The notes: generated by a model not told the origin, from the sequence alone. A DNA stretch of 64,000 bases from Hyphomicrobiaceae bacterium (GCA_025351355.1 JANXWC010000173.1:1-64000); one strand, 5' to 3'; shown: positions 1 through 8,668, counted from the first letter of the stretch. Program-made: numbers and translations.

Positions 1-1
1 A

Positions 2-259
2 ACGGCCCGCACAATCCTATGCGAGGCCGCATGGTGTTACCGAACGACGCCGAAGGTAGGTCAATGGATGAAGCAGCACTGTCCCCAAGTGCCGCAGCAC
101 ATCATTGACATTGCTTGGAAGGCGCAACTTCGTCTGCATAAATCCTACAAACGGCTGACATCACGCGGCAAACGTTCTGTCGTTGCGACCGCCGCAGTGG
201 CACGCGAACTTCTGTGCTTCATGTGGTCGATCGGGCAAGCGGTCAACGCAAAGAACTAA
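2..259 (+). CDS. IS110-family transposase, C-terminal fragment cut by window edge
   Basis: The frame is already open at base 2 and ends at TAA 257-259, giving about 85 residues. The text resembles the C-terminal Transposase_20 region of IS110 transposases: the stretches 'IAWKAQLRLHKSYKRL', 'RGKR' and 'VARELLCFMWSI' follow the family pattern of a helical arm ending shortly before the stop. The N-terminal DEDD domain would lie left of the window, so intactness cannot be judged. A 6-bp hairpin (260-265 with 276-281) directly follows the stop. The tail motif fits the IS110 group better than the IS1111 group. Family call is confident; activity is unknown. Confidence 0.8.
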   Translation, partial: TARTILCEAAWCYRTTPKVGQWMKQHCPQVPQHIIDIAWKAQLRLHKSYKRLTSRGKRSVVATAAVARELLCFMWSIGQAVNAKN

Positions 260-936
260 CCGAGCGAAACTTCATGCTCGGCATCGGCCAGGGCGCCGGA
301 CGCGGTAGAGGGAATTCTCGAATTTATTTTGGACAGGCGACACCGCCGACGTCCGTGGCCAGAACGAGACAGCCCTCCGACGCACCGTCATCATGGGGTA
401 CTCAACCCCCGAATAAGAGCTTGAGCGACCGTCGAGTCATTCCGGCGTCCTGACCCATGCTGAGCATCGCTGAAATGCGGCGTCACGTCAGGTATCTGTC
501 GTGCGAATAAATTGGTGCGCCACCGGTGCTTGACAATGGTCATAAGAAATAAATCAACCGAGTACAGTCAGTCTGACAGGTAAAGATCCCGGCTCTAAGC
601 GCCAAGTGGCGCTGCGGCCGGGAAGACGGCGGGCGGGGAATGACAGCAGAGATGTGTGAATCCCGTAGCCACAAGGGGTAGGATGACAGGGAACCCTGTG
701 GCACCGGCAATTCTTGAATCGAATTGCCCTCCGTCGTTGTCACCGCCGGGTGACGACAGATTTCTCATTTCGCGGCTATCATAATACGGTTGGCAATTAC
801 AGCCGACACATCGCGCGCTGTCGATTGCGTGGTGCCGACGGATCATGGCAGATACGAGACTGTGCGTGGGCAATCCTGTGCACGAAGGGACGTGACCCTG
901 TTGCCGCATTCTTAGAAGCCGTTGAAGTCCGCCCGC
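260..936. other. Gene-free stretch: probable 3' end of the IS110 element, then promoter-side flank of the hydroxylase gene
   Basis: No convincing coding sequence lies here; the open frames on both strands have no recognisable protein character. Bases 260 to roughly 570 probably include the right end of the IS110 element, but no element boundary can be fixed without a second copy. A hairpin sits at 260-281, a short GCGCC/GGCGC hairpin near 599-612, and a palindromic repeat fragment at 654-689. The remainder presumably carries the promoter of the downstream FAD hydroxylase; no clear -35/-10 pair was identified. Confidence 0.5.
654..689 (+). repeat. Degenerate half copy of the 3956-4091 palindromic repeat
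   Basis: About 20 bases (ccacaaggggtaggatgaca) are identical to the right arm of the repeat at 3956-4091, and the preceding 'gtgtg' also matches. The left arm is missing or too diverged to recognise. Confidence 0.7.
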
Positions 937-2583
937 ATGGATAAGTCTGACGCAGTGCCTGAGGTCATCGTGGTCGGCGCTGGTCCAGTGGGCCTCGCTC
1001 TCGCTGTCGAACTCGGCTTGCGCGGCATTCGCTGCCTCGTCGTCGAACGCAACGATCGCGTCGGTTATAGTCCGCGCGCCAAGACCACGAACGTACGTAC
1101 ACGCGAGCATCTCCGTCGCTGGGGTATCGCAGACAAGTTGCGCAGCGCATCACCTATCTCGCCCGATCGGCCGTCGACGGTCGTCTTCGCGACGCGGATG
1201 AACGGGTATTCGCTCGCGCGCTTCGAAAATGCCATGAACGGGACGCGCGAACGCAATAACCTCTACTCCGAAGAGGCACAATGGGTGCCGCAGTACGTGC
1301 TGGAGGAGGTGCTTCGCGAAAAGACGCAAGCACTCGCGGGCATCGAAATCCGTTTTCAAACCGAGTGGCTGGGTTTTGTGCAGCGAGGCGAGAGAGTCAC
1401 GGCTCAATTGCGCGACCTGCGTAATGGCACTGAGTCCGCCGTAAATTGCGCGTACCTCGTCGGTGCGGACGGTCCGCGCAGCACTGTCAGGCAAGCGATC
1501 GGCGCCAAGATGGTCGGTGATGGCGCACTACCGAAAAGTTACAGCATCATCTTCCGTGCCCCCGACCTCGCCGAGCGGCAAACCCACGGCGGCGCCATCA
1601 TGTACTGGATGGTCAACGGCGATGTACCGTCGATGCTCGGGCCGATGGATGAATTGGGCCTATGGTCGTTCATGGCGACGAAGGTTGCCGGATCGAGCGA
1701 TCCGGCCTCACTCGACGCCGTCGATCTGGTGCGGCGCGGAACCGGCATCAACGACCTCGACGTCGAAATCGTCGGTACCGACCTTTGGGTTGCGAGCCGT
1801 CTCATGGCCGACAAGTATTCGGAGGGCCGCGTTTATCTCGCCGGCGATAGCTGCCATCTGCATCCGCCGTTTGGTGGCTTCGGCATGAACATGGGCATCG
1901 GCGATGCGGTCGATCTCGGCTGGAAAATTGCAGCATGTCTGCAGGGTTGGGGCGGCGATCGCCTGCTGCGGTCATATGAACTTGAGCGCCGGCCGGTCCA
2001 CGAGCGCACGATTGCCGAGGCAATGGCCAATTTCGGCACCGTCACCAATCACCTTGTCCAACCCGGCATCGAGGAGCCGGGCCCCTCGGGCGACGCGACC
2101 CGGCGTGAGGTGGCGGAGATTATTGCGGCCACCAAGCAGCGGGAATTCAAGACGCTCGGCATCGTGCTTGGCCAGCGCTACGCCAATTCACCTGTCATCG
2201 TGCCCGACGGTACCGCACCACCGGCTGAGCACTTCATGCTGTACGTCCCGTCAGCCCATCCCGGCTGCCTGGCACCGCATCTGTGGCTCGCTGACGGATC
2301 GTCGCTCTATGACCATTTCGGCGCCGGCTTCACGCTGCTGATCACTGATGGCTCGGTCGACGACATCGCAGCGCTGCAAGCGGCTGCCGTCCGGCACGCT
2401 ATTCCGCTGACCGTCCTTGCGGGGCTGGACGATCGTCTGCGTGCCCGCTACGAGGCACGTTTTACCATCATCCGCCCCGACCAGCACGTCGCGTGGCGCA
2501 GCAATGAAGTTCCCCCAGCGCCGGACGAACTGTGGCGATGCATTGCCGGCATGGCTTGCGAAATGCCAACAGTGGCGCGATAA
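937..2583 (+). CDS. FAD-dependent aromatic monooxygenase (phenol hydroxylase/MhpA-like)
   Basis: A 548-residue single-component flavoprotein hydroxylase of the FAD_binding_3 family, expected to use NAD(P)H and O2 to hydroxylate an aromatic ring in the cytoplasm. The dinucleotide motif GAGPVG is at residues 14-19, a GADG segment near 176, and the second FAD motif 'LAGDSCHLHPP' near 301. The C-terminal 130 residues resemble the thioredoxin-like domain of phenol and 3-(3-hydroxyphenyl)propionate hydroxylases, ending with 'RPDQHVAWR'. ATG 937 is preferred over the in-frame TTG at 922 because it places the FAD motif close to the N-terminus as usual. It stands about 100 bp before a Liv-type binding-protein gene on the same strand, so import and oxidation of one substrate is plausible. 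Substrate unknown. Confidence 0.85.
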   Translation: MDKSDAVPEVIVVGAGPVGLALAVELGLRGIRCLVVERNDRVGYSPRAKTTNVRTREHLRRWGIADKLRSASPISPDRPSTVVFATRMNGYSLARFENAMNGTRERNNLYSEEAQWVPQYVLEEVLREKTQALAGIEIRFQTEWLGFVQRGERVTAQLRDLRNGTESAVNCAYLVGADGPRSTVRQAIGAKMVGDGALPKSYSIIFRAPDLAERQTHGGAIMYWMVNGDVPSMLGPMDELGLWSFMATKVAGSSDPASLDAVDLVRRGTGINDLDVEIVGTDLWVASRLMADKYSEGRVYLAGDSCHLHPPFGGFGMNMGIGDAVDLGWKIAACLQGWGGDRLLRSYELERRPVHERTIAEAMANFGTVTNHLVQPGIEEPGPSGDATRREVAEIIAATKQREFKTLGIVLGQRYANSPVIVPDGTAPPAEHFMLYVPSAHPGCLAPHLWLADGSSLYDHFGAGFTLLITDGSVDDIAALQAAAVRHAIPLTVLAGLDDRLRARYEARFTIIRPDQHVAWRSNEVPPAPDELWRCIAGMACEMPTVAR

Positions 2584-2679
2584 CGGTTGCCCTAAAGCCA
2601 CCGCACCCATATGAACAAGATGGCATAAGCGAAAAAAATATTCGCGACCACACCGATACGTAGTCCGGGAGGACAACAG

Positions 2680-3879
2680 ATGAATTGGAAAAAAACGGCG
2701 CGCCTAGCTGCGCTGACGGTTGGCGGCTGCCTTATCGCAGCATTTCCGGCTAGCGCCCAGCAAGTCAAGATCGGCATCGTCAACAGTTTCTCCGGCTTTC
2801 TGGCCGGACCGGGCGATCTGATGCAAAAGGGCATGGATCTCTACGCAAAAACGCACATGCAGGACCTGCCTGCCGGCGTCACCATTGAGGTTTTAAAGCG
2901 CGACGATGGCACCAACCCGGAAACCGGCAAGCGCGTCGCTCAGGAATTGATCACCCGCGACAAAGTCAATATCTTGCTCGGCGTCATGGGTTCGCCGGTG
3001 GCAGCCGCTATTGCGCCACTGACTGCCGAAGCCAAGATCGCCATGGTGCTCACCAACGCCGGCGGCGTGGGCATACCCCGCATTTCTCCCTATATCGCGC
3101 GCACGTCCTTCACGCTGTGGCAAACGTCGCTTCCCATGGGCCGTTGGGCTGCCAAGCAAGGCTGGAAGAAAGGCTACACGCTGGTCAGCGACTTCATCCC
3201 CGGCCATGACGCAGAAGCGGCCTTCACCAAGGGCTTTACCGAAGGCGGCGGCGAAATGGTCGGCGCTGTGCGCGTCCCCACGAACAGTCCCGATTTCGCG
3301 CCATTCCTGCAGAAGATCAAGGACGCCAAACCTACGACGCTGTTCATCTTCGTTCCAGGCGGGCCGCAGGCCACCGCGATGATGAAGACCATCAAGGACC
3401 TCGGCCTGCGCGATGCCGGTATCAATATCGTTTCGACGCACGATCTGCTGCCAGATGAAGAACTACCGAACATGGGTGAAGCGCCGGTAGGCGTCGTTTC
3501 TGCCGGTACCTATTCCGTCGCCGCCGATCGTCCGGCCAACACCGCCTTCCTTGCTTCCTGGACCAAGGAATATGGCGAGAAATCCATTCCCGACTTCTTC
3601 GCCGTCGGCGGCTGGGACGGCATGGCGGCGGTGTTCGACGTGATCAAGCAGACCAAGGGTAAGTTCACCGGCGACGAAGCCATGGCTATTCTGAAGACCT
3701 GGAAAAATCCAGATAGCCCGCGCGGCCCTATCTCGATCGATCCCGCCACCCGTGACATCATCCAGAACGTTTATATCCGCCGTGCCGAGTTGAAGAACGG
3801 CAAGCTGCAGAACACGGAAATCGAGACCATCCCGGATGTCAAAGATCCGTGGAAGGAATTGAACCCGCCGAAGCAGTAA
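2680..3879 (+). CDS. Liv-type ABC transporter substrate-binding protein (system 1)
   Basis: A 399-residue periplasmic binding protein of the Peripla_BP_6 family. Residues 1-26 form a Sec signal peptide with a cleavage site after 'PASA'; the mature part opens with 'KIGIVNSFSG', typical of the first beta strand. A strong Shine-Dalgarno (gggagg, 2667-2672) is 7 bases from the ATG. Binding proteins of this class carry branched-chain amino acids, but in soil alphaproteobacteria many bind aromatic or aliphatic acids; the flavin hydroxylase upstream favours an aromatic ligand (inference). Separated from the permease genes by a 309-bp gap containing a palindromic repeat. Confidence 0.9.
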   Translation: MNWKKTARLAALTVGGCLIAAFPASAQQVKIGIVNSFSGFLAGPGDLMQKGMDLYAKTHMQDLPAGVTIEVLKRDDGTNPETGKRVAQELITRDKVNILLGVMGSPVAAAIAPLTAEAKIAMVLTNAGGVGIPRISPYIARTSFTLWQTSLPMGRWAAKQGWKKGYTLVSDFIPGHDAEAAFTKGFTEGGGEMVGAVRVPTNSPDFAPFLQKIKDAKPTTLFIFVPGGPQATAMMKTIKDLGLRDAGINIVSTHDLLPDEELPNMGEAPVGVVSAGTYSVAADRPANTAFLASWTKEYGEKSIPDFFAVGGWDGMAAVFDVIKQTKGKFTGDEAMAILKTWKNPDSPRGPISIDPATRDIIQNVYIRRAELKNGKLQNTEIETIPDVKDPWKELNPPKQ

Positions 3880-3955
3880 GCGCCGAGTGATTAGAGTCAC
3901 CTCCAGCGGAAAAAAGGTTTTTTGGACTTTCGCCACCATCCTCGACACGAAAGAA

Positions 3956-4091
3956 CTGTCATCCTAGGCCTCGTGCCTAGGACCCAGGGTGCAGCGGTCT
4001 GAGCGAGTGGTTTTCGTTGAAATCGCAACATGTCTGTCGTCTTCGACGTGTGTGGAGCCCTGGGTCCTACCCACAAGGGGTAGGATGACAA
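3956..4091. repeat. Palindromic intergenic repeat with two hairpins
   Basis: The outer arms are inverted copies (ctgtcatcctagg... and ...taggatgaca). The left half folds as CCTAGGC/GCCTAGG (3963-3969 with 3975-3981) and the right half as CCTACCC/GGGGTAGG (4066-4072 with 4077-4084). The two gacccaggg/ccctgggtc blocks can also pair, so the whole unit can form one long cruciform. A half copy lies at 654-689. It occupies most of the 309-bp gap between binding-protein and permease genes; no gene is visible in the gap. Confidence 0.85.
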
Positions 4092-4188
4092 CGGCGGGTA
4101 TCAGTTTTCGAGTAGCGCAATCGAGGCCTCAATGATCCGTTATTCGTCAAGCCCGTCTCGCTCGGCGCGATAGGTATGAGCCCGCGCA

Positions 4189-5058
4189 ATGAGTGAGTAT
4201 CTCCCCGCCCTTATTAGCATTGCCTTTCACGGGGTGACGTTGGCGATGGTGCTCTATCTGATCTCGGTCGGGCTCTCCGTAACCATGGGCCTCATGGGCT
4301 TCGTCAATTTGGCGCACGGTGCGTTCGCCATGGCGGGCGGTTACCTTGCCTCCACTTTGCTCAGCCGCTTTGGCCTCCCGTTCGCCCTCGCGATACTGTT
4401 GGCCGTCGTTGTGGTCATGCTCGTCAGTATCGTTCTCGAACGGTTGCTTTATCGTCGTTTTTACGGTGGCGTCGAACTCGATCAGGTGCTGCTCACCATG
4501 GGCCTGATTTTCATCTCGGTGGGTGCGGCCACCTACATCTGGGGACCGCTGCCGCAGCCCATGCAGATACCTCCCATCCTGCAGGGCGGCATCGAAGTCC
4601 TTGGCCGCATATTGCCGGTATACCGGGTGTTTCTCATCGTCTGCGGCGCAGTCATCGTAACGCTACTATGGCTGGCGTTGGAAAAGACGCGTTTCGGCGC
4701 CCAACTGCGCGCCGCCGTTGACAATTTGCGTATGGCCGAAACCGTTGGCATCAACACCTCTCGGCTGTTTGCTTTCGCTTTTGCACTCGGCAGTGGTCTT
4801 GCAGCGCTTGGTGGCGCGCTCGGCGCCGAAGTGTTCGCCATCACGCCGGGCTATGCGCTGGAACACCTCGTCTACTTTCTGATCGTCGTCGCTGTTGGCG
4901 GGTTGGGCAGCATTCGCGGGCCCTTCTTTGCCGCGCTGATGGTCGGGATTGCCGATACGGCGCTGAAATATTATGTGCCTGAGCTCGGCGCATTTTTCAT
5001 CTACCTGCTGACCATGGCTATCCTGTTGCGTTATCCGCGGGGATTGATGGGGACATGA
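4189..5058 (+). CDS. Liv-type ABC permease, LivH family (system 1)
   Basis: A 289-residue inner-membrane permease with about eight hydrophobic segments. The segment 'MGLMGFVNLAHGAF' near residue 30 is the characteristic LivH motif, and the loop 'RFGAQLRAAVDNLRMAETVG' near 170 corresponds to the cytoplasmic coupling (EAA-like) loop. It should pair with the LivM-type product of the next gene, whose ATG overlaps this stop by 4 bases (ATGA), indicating translational coupling. The start codon ATG 4189 gives the usual short N-terminus before the first membrane helix; no strong ribosome site is visible. Confidence 0.9.
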   Translation: MSEYLPALISIAFHGVTLAMVLYLISVGLSVTMGLMGFVNLAHGAFAMAGGYLASTLLSRFGLPFALAILLAVVVVMLVSIVLERLLYRRFYGGVELDQVLLTMGLIFISVGAATYIWGPLPQPMQIPPILQGGIEVLGRILPVYRVFLIVCGAVIVTLLWLALEKTRFGAQLRAAVDNLRMAETVGINTSRLFAFAFALGSGLAALGGALGAEVFAITPGYALEHLVYFLIVVAVGGLGSIRGPFFAALMVGIADTALKYYVPELGAFFIYLLTMAILLRYPRGLMGT

Positions 5059-6077
5059 CATCCGAACTATCCAAGACCAGCCCGCCCGCAAGCGATGCCA
5101 CCACGACGGCCGCGATGGACAACTTCGCGCGTGCCCATCGCCTATCACCGCTCGAAGCGTTGCCGTGGTTGGCCGCGGTGGGCGCCTATTTCGTTTTTCC
5201 CGATTATCTTGCCCTCGGGTCACAGATCCTCGCGACCATCATCTTTGCGCTCAGCGTTGATCTGTTGATTGGCTACACAGGGATCGTCACGCTCGGCCAT
5301 GCCGCGTTGTTCGGCACCGGTGCCTACACCGCAGGCCTGCTCGCTGCCAACGGATGGGGCGATCCGGTTTCCGGTCTGCTCATCGCCGCATTGGTGTCGG
5401 CACTTGTTGGCTTCATCTCTGGCGCTTTGATCCTGCGCACCCATGGCCTCACGCTGCTGATGCAGACGCTTGTCGTTGCGGCCCTCCTCTACGAAGTCGC
5501 CAACAAGGCGGGCCGCTACACCGGCGGCGGCGACGGCTTGCAGGGTATGTCGGTATGGCCGGTGTTCGGCCAGTTTCGTTTCGATATGCTGGGCAAGGTT
5601 GCTTACATCTACTGCCTCGCCGTTCTATTCGTCTGCTGGCTGGCCATGCGCATTGTCGTTCACTCGGCGTTCGGGCGCTCGCTGATGGGAATCCGTGAAA
5701 ACGTCGCGCGCATGCACGCCATAGGTACACCTGTGGAGCGCCGCAAGCTGTTTGCCTACACGCTCTCTGCAGGGCTTGCCGGCATATCCGGCGCGCTGAT
5801 CGCGCAAACAACAAGCTTTGTCGGACTTGGCGTGCTGAGCCTCGAGCGCTCCGGCTCAATTCTTATCATGTTGATCATCGGAGGCGTAGGGCAGCTGTAC
5901 GGCGCATTCATCGGCGTGCCGCTTTACATGATCGCACAGGACAGGTTTGCCACCATCGCGCCCGTCTACTGGTACTTCTGGATCGGCCTGTTCATGGTCT
6001 TTCTCGTGCTGTTCGCGCGCGGCGGCGTGCTCGGCATCCTCACCCGCCTGACGCAACGCAAGCGGGGGGCATCATGA
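5055..6077 (+). CDS. Liv-type ABC permease, LivM family (system 1)
   Basis: A 340-residue membrane protein with roughly nine hydrophobic segments. 'LLIGYTGIVTLGHAALFG' near residue 70 is the LivM hallmark and 'SLMGIRENVARMHAIG' near 215 is the coupling-loop motif. Forms the heterodimeric channel with the LivH-type partner. Overlaps its neighbours by 4 bp on each side, so permeases and ATPases are one translationally coupled unit. Residues 1-35 are a hydrophilic cytoplasmic extension before the first helix. Confidence 0.9.
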   Translation: MTSELSKTSPPASDATTTAAMDNFARAHRLSPLEALPWLAAVGAYFVFPDYLALGSQILATIIFALSVDLLIGYTGIVTLGHAALFGTGAYTAGLLAANGWGDPVSGLLIAALVSALVGFISGALILRTHGLTLLMQTLVVAALLYEVANKAGRYTGGGDGLQGMSVWPVFGQFRFDMLGKVAYIYCLAVLFVCWLAMRIVVHSAFGRSLMGIRENVARMHAIGTPVERRKLFAYTLSAGLAGISGALIAQTTSFVGLGVLSLERSGSILIMLIIGGVGQLYGAFIGVPLYMIAQDRFATIAPVYWYFWIGLFMVFLVLFARGGVLGILTRLTQRKRGAS

Positions 6078-6844
6078 CCGGCGGGCCCACCACGCCTGCG
6101 GCCATCGAAACGCGACAGTTGTGCAAAACCTTCGGTGCCTTCGTCGTTACCGACACTGTCGACTTCCGGCTCGAGCATGGCGCGCGCCACGCGCTGATCG
6201 GCCCCAACGGCGCGGGCAAGACAACGTTTGTCAACCTTGTTTCCGGCGCGCTTGCGCCCACGTCGGGCACGATTTCGCTCAATGGCGCCGACGTCACCGC
6301 GCTGTCGCAAGCACAGCGGGTCAAACGCGGGCTGATCCGCACATTCCAGATCAATCAGCTGTTTCGCAAGCTGACCGTGCTCGAAAATGTCGGCCTTGCT
6401 GTGACCGAACGCCATGGACTTGCCGGCAATGCCTGGCGTCCGGCCGGCAGCAATCGCGCCGTCCTCGACGAAGCTTTCGCTTTGTTGGAACGGGTCGGTT
6501 TGGCGGCTGACGCCTTGCGGGTGATTGCCGATCTTCCCTATGGCCGCCAACGCATGACCGAGATCGCGGTGGCGCTTGGCCTAAATCCCAAGGTGCTGCT
6601 GCTGGACGAACCGGCGGCGGGCGTACCGACGGGCGATGTCGGGCTCATCATCGATCTGATCGAACAGTTGCCCGCCGACATCGCGGTCATGCTGATCGAA
6701 CACGACATGGCAATCGTCTTCCGCGTCGCCAAGCGCATTACTGTGCTCACCGAAGGCCGCGTGCTGATCGAGGGAACACCTGCGGACATCTCGCAAGATC
6801 CCAAAGTGCGTGAAGTTTATCTCGGCGAACGGAAACCCCGATGA
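6074..6844 (+). CDS. Liv-type ABC ATPase, LivG family (system 1)
   Basis: A 256-residue ATP-binding subunit. Walker A GPNGAGKTT is at residues 43-51; the signature is the LivG variant 'LPYGRQRMTEIAVAL' instead of canonical LSGGQ; Walker B is 'VLLLDEPAAGV'; and the switch histidine is in 'LIEHDM'. The C-terminal BCA_ABC_TP segment is short but recognisable. Starts inside the livM stop and ends inside the start of the second ATPase. Energises import together with that LivF-type subunit. Confidence 0.9.
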   Translation: MTGGPTTPAAIETRQLCKTFGAFVVTDTVDFRLEHGARHALIGPNGAGKTTFVNLVSGALAPTSGTISLNGADVTALSQAQRVKRGLIRTFQINQLFRKLTVLENVGLAVTERHGLAGNAWRPAGSNRAVLDEAFALLERVGLAADALRVIADLPYGRQRMTEIAVALGLNPKVLLLDEPAAGVPTGDVGLIIDLIEQLPADIAVMLIEHDMAIVFRVAKRITVLTEGRVLIEGTPADISQDPKVREVYLGERKPR

Positions 6845-7578
6845 GCGACACGCCTTCCATTCCGCAACGGTCGCTGGCGCTGACCAACGTCAATGCCGGT
6901 TATGGCGAGACCGTGATCCTCAACAATCTTTCGCTCGAACTCCAGGAAGGCACGACGCTCGCCGTACTCGGCCGCAACGGCGTCGGCAAGACGACGCTGC
7001 TCTCGACGTGCATGGGCTACACCCGCCTCCACAACGGCACGGTCAGTTTTCTCGGCCAGGACATTGGTGCCGTCGCCATCAACAGACGTTCCGCGCTCGG
7101 CCTGGCGCTGGTGCCGCAGGAGCGCGAGATCTTCAAATCGCTGAGCGTCGAGGAAAATCTCGTTGTGGGCCAGCGTCCCGGCAAATGGGCCCTGCAGCGC
7201 GTCTACGACTTCTTCCCGTCGCTGCACAAACGCCGCCGCAGTCGTGGCGATCAACTTTCCGGCGGTGAACAGCAAATGCTCGCTGTCGGCCGCGCGCTGC
7301 TGGGCAATCCCACATTTCTGCTGCTCGACGAACCGCTGGAGGGTCTGGCCCCCGTTATCGTCGATCAGTTGCTGGCCGGACTGCAACGGCTCAAAACGGA
7401 AGAGAACATGACGATGATGCTCGTCGAACAGCACGCTCATCTGGCTATGGAGTTTGCCGAGCGCACGATCGTTCTCGATCGCGGCGCTATCGTGTTTGAT
7501 GGTCCAAGCGCAGAACTGGCCGCTTCACCCGAAAAACAAGCTCAACTGCTTGGAATCGGCGGTTCCCAAGGGCGTTGA
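6841..7578 (+). CDS. Liv-type ABC ATPase, LivF family (system 1)
   Basis: A 245-residue ATPase with Walker A GRNGVGKTT, a canonical signature 'LSGGEQQMLAVGRAL', Walker B 'FLLLDEPLEGLAP' and switch histidine in 'LVEQHAH'. The first two elements and the 'LEGLAP' wording are typical for LivF. Last gene of the first transport operon; the following 78 bases lead to a convergently oriented tRNA. No clear rho-independent terminator is visible between them. Confidence 0.9.
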   Translation: MSDTPSIPQRSLALTNVNAGYGETVILNNLSLELQEGTTLAVLGRNGVGKTTLLSTCMGYTRLHNGTVSFLGQDIGAVAINRRSALGLALVPQEREIFKSLSVEENLVVGQRPGKWALQRVYDFFPSLHKRRRSRGDQLSGGEQQMLAVGRALLGNPTFLLLDEPLEGLAPVIVDQLLAGLQRLKTEENMTMMLVEQHAHLAMEFAERTIVLDRGAIVFDGPSAELAASPEKQAQLLGIGGSQGR

Positions 7579-7656
7579 AAACACCCCAAGCTTGATCCAC
7601 CGCAGTTTGTCACCCGTGTCTCTATGTCGGACATCCAGGTCGGACAATGGGTAATT

Positions 7657-7733
7657 TGGTCGGAGCGACAGGATTTGAACCTGCGACCCTCTGCCCCCCA
7701 GGCAGATGCGCTACCAGGCTGCGCCACGCTCCG
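7657..7733 (-). tRNA. tRNA-Pro (anticodon GGG), CCA encoded
   Basis: On the minus strand the gene begins CGGAGCG (7733-7727), which pairs with CGCTCCG near the 3' end (7667-7661). The D-arm 'GCGCAGCCTGGTAGCGC', an anticodon loop containing GGG, and the T-arm 'GGTTCAAATCC' are all present. The discriminator A and a CCA tail are encoded at 7660-7657. 77 nt in all. The gene is convergent with the livF-type gene. Confidence 0.97.
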
Positions 7734-7831
7734 ACGGCCGATCTCCCGGCACGCGATGCCTAACGCACGCGCTGGGCCAAGGTCAAGCGGAACCGGCACC
7801 CAATAGCAAATGACAAATGCCGACCGTCGCC

Positions 7832-8641
7832 TTAACGTCCGGTAAAGATCGGCGCGCGACGCTCCGCGGACGCTTTGACACCTTCCTTGAAGTCGCTGGA
7901 CCGGCGCAAATCCTGCTGCAGCTTCAGTTCATGGTCGGTCTGCGTCTTGATGCGCCCCGCCAGACCCTGGCGCATCGTCGCACGCGTCGCAGCAATGGCT
8001 AGCGGCGCACACTCGGCGATTTCGGCCGCCAGCTTCTGCGCGGCAATACGCACCTCCGCCATCGGCACGAGCACGTCGGCGAGACCGATCTTGAGCGCCT
8101 CCTCGCCATTCAGACGTCGCCCCGTGTAAAACATCAGGCTCGCCTGCTGCGCACCGATCAGCGCCGGCAGCGTGTGGGTAAGGCCAAACCCCGGATGGAA
8201 GCCCAACCGCGTGAAGTTTGCAGCGAACCGAGCTTCCGGACAGGCCACGCGAAAATCCGGCACCAGCGCCAAACCGAGCCCGCCGCCGATTGCCGGCCCC
8301 TGGATCGCCCCGACGATCGGTTTGGTCGTGCGAAACAACCGCACGGCTTCCTGGTACAGATGGGCTGAATTAGTCCGCGTGCTCTCGTCGGGCCGGTTGC
8401 CGTCTTTGTCCAACTTGCTGCCGTCACCGAAGTTGGCGCCGGCGCAGAACGATTTGCCATCCGCGGCCAGCACCAGTGCGCGCACCTCGTGCACCTTGTC
8501 GAGCGCTTCGAACGCCACGGCAATTTGCTGGATCAGCTCCATGTCGAAGAAATTGTGCGGCGGTCGCCGGATCTCGACGGTGGCGACGTGTCCGTCGATG
8601 GTGACGGCGATATCGGTGAATTTCGGGAGTGTCGCCGTCAT
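7832..8641 (-). CDS. Enoyl-CoA hydratase/isomerase family protein (crotonase fold)
   Basis: A 269-residue crotonase-fold protein, last gene of a minus-strand acyl-CoA operon. Oxyanion-hole elements are visible in 'SFCAGANF' and 'GPAIGGGLGLAL'. The two acidic residues used by classical enoyl-CoA hydratases appear to be missing: the first falls in 'GGGLGLAL' where the family has GGGCELA, and the second in 'FAANFTRLGF' where it has FGQPE. This suggests an isomerase, a hydrolase, or a hydratase with another mechanism. The two upstream acyl-CoA dehydrogenases imply a beta-oxidation-like route. Exact substrate unknown. Confidence 0.85.
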   Translation of the reverse strand: MTATLPKFTDIAVTIDGHVATVEIRRPPHNFFDMELIQQIAVAFEALDKVHEVRALVLAADGKSFCAGANFGDGSKLDKDGNRPDESTRTNSAHLYQEAVRLFRTTKPIVGAIQGPAIGGGLGLALVPDFRVACPEARFAANFTRLGFHPGFGLTHTLPALIGAQQASLMFYTGRRLNGEEALKIGLADVLVPMAEVRIAAQKLAAEIAECAPLAIAATRATMRQGLAGRIKTQTDHELKLQQDLRRSSDFKEGVKASAERRAPIFTGR

Positions 8642-8668
8642 GGTACGTTCCTCGTGAAATCGAAAAAT

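Noticed and set aside
2680-2760. Lipobox (VGGC) in the first binding protein's signal peptide
   Set aside because: The cysteine lies inside the hydrophobic core with a better signal-peptidase I site (PASA) nine residues later, so a lipoprotein is unlikely.
7657-7733. tRNA-Pro as an integration site for a genomic island
   Set aside because: No integrase gene and no recognisable duplicate of the tRNA 3' end was seen on either side.
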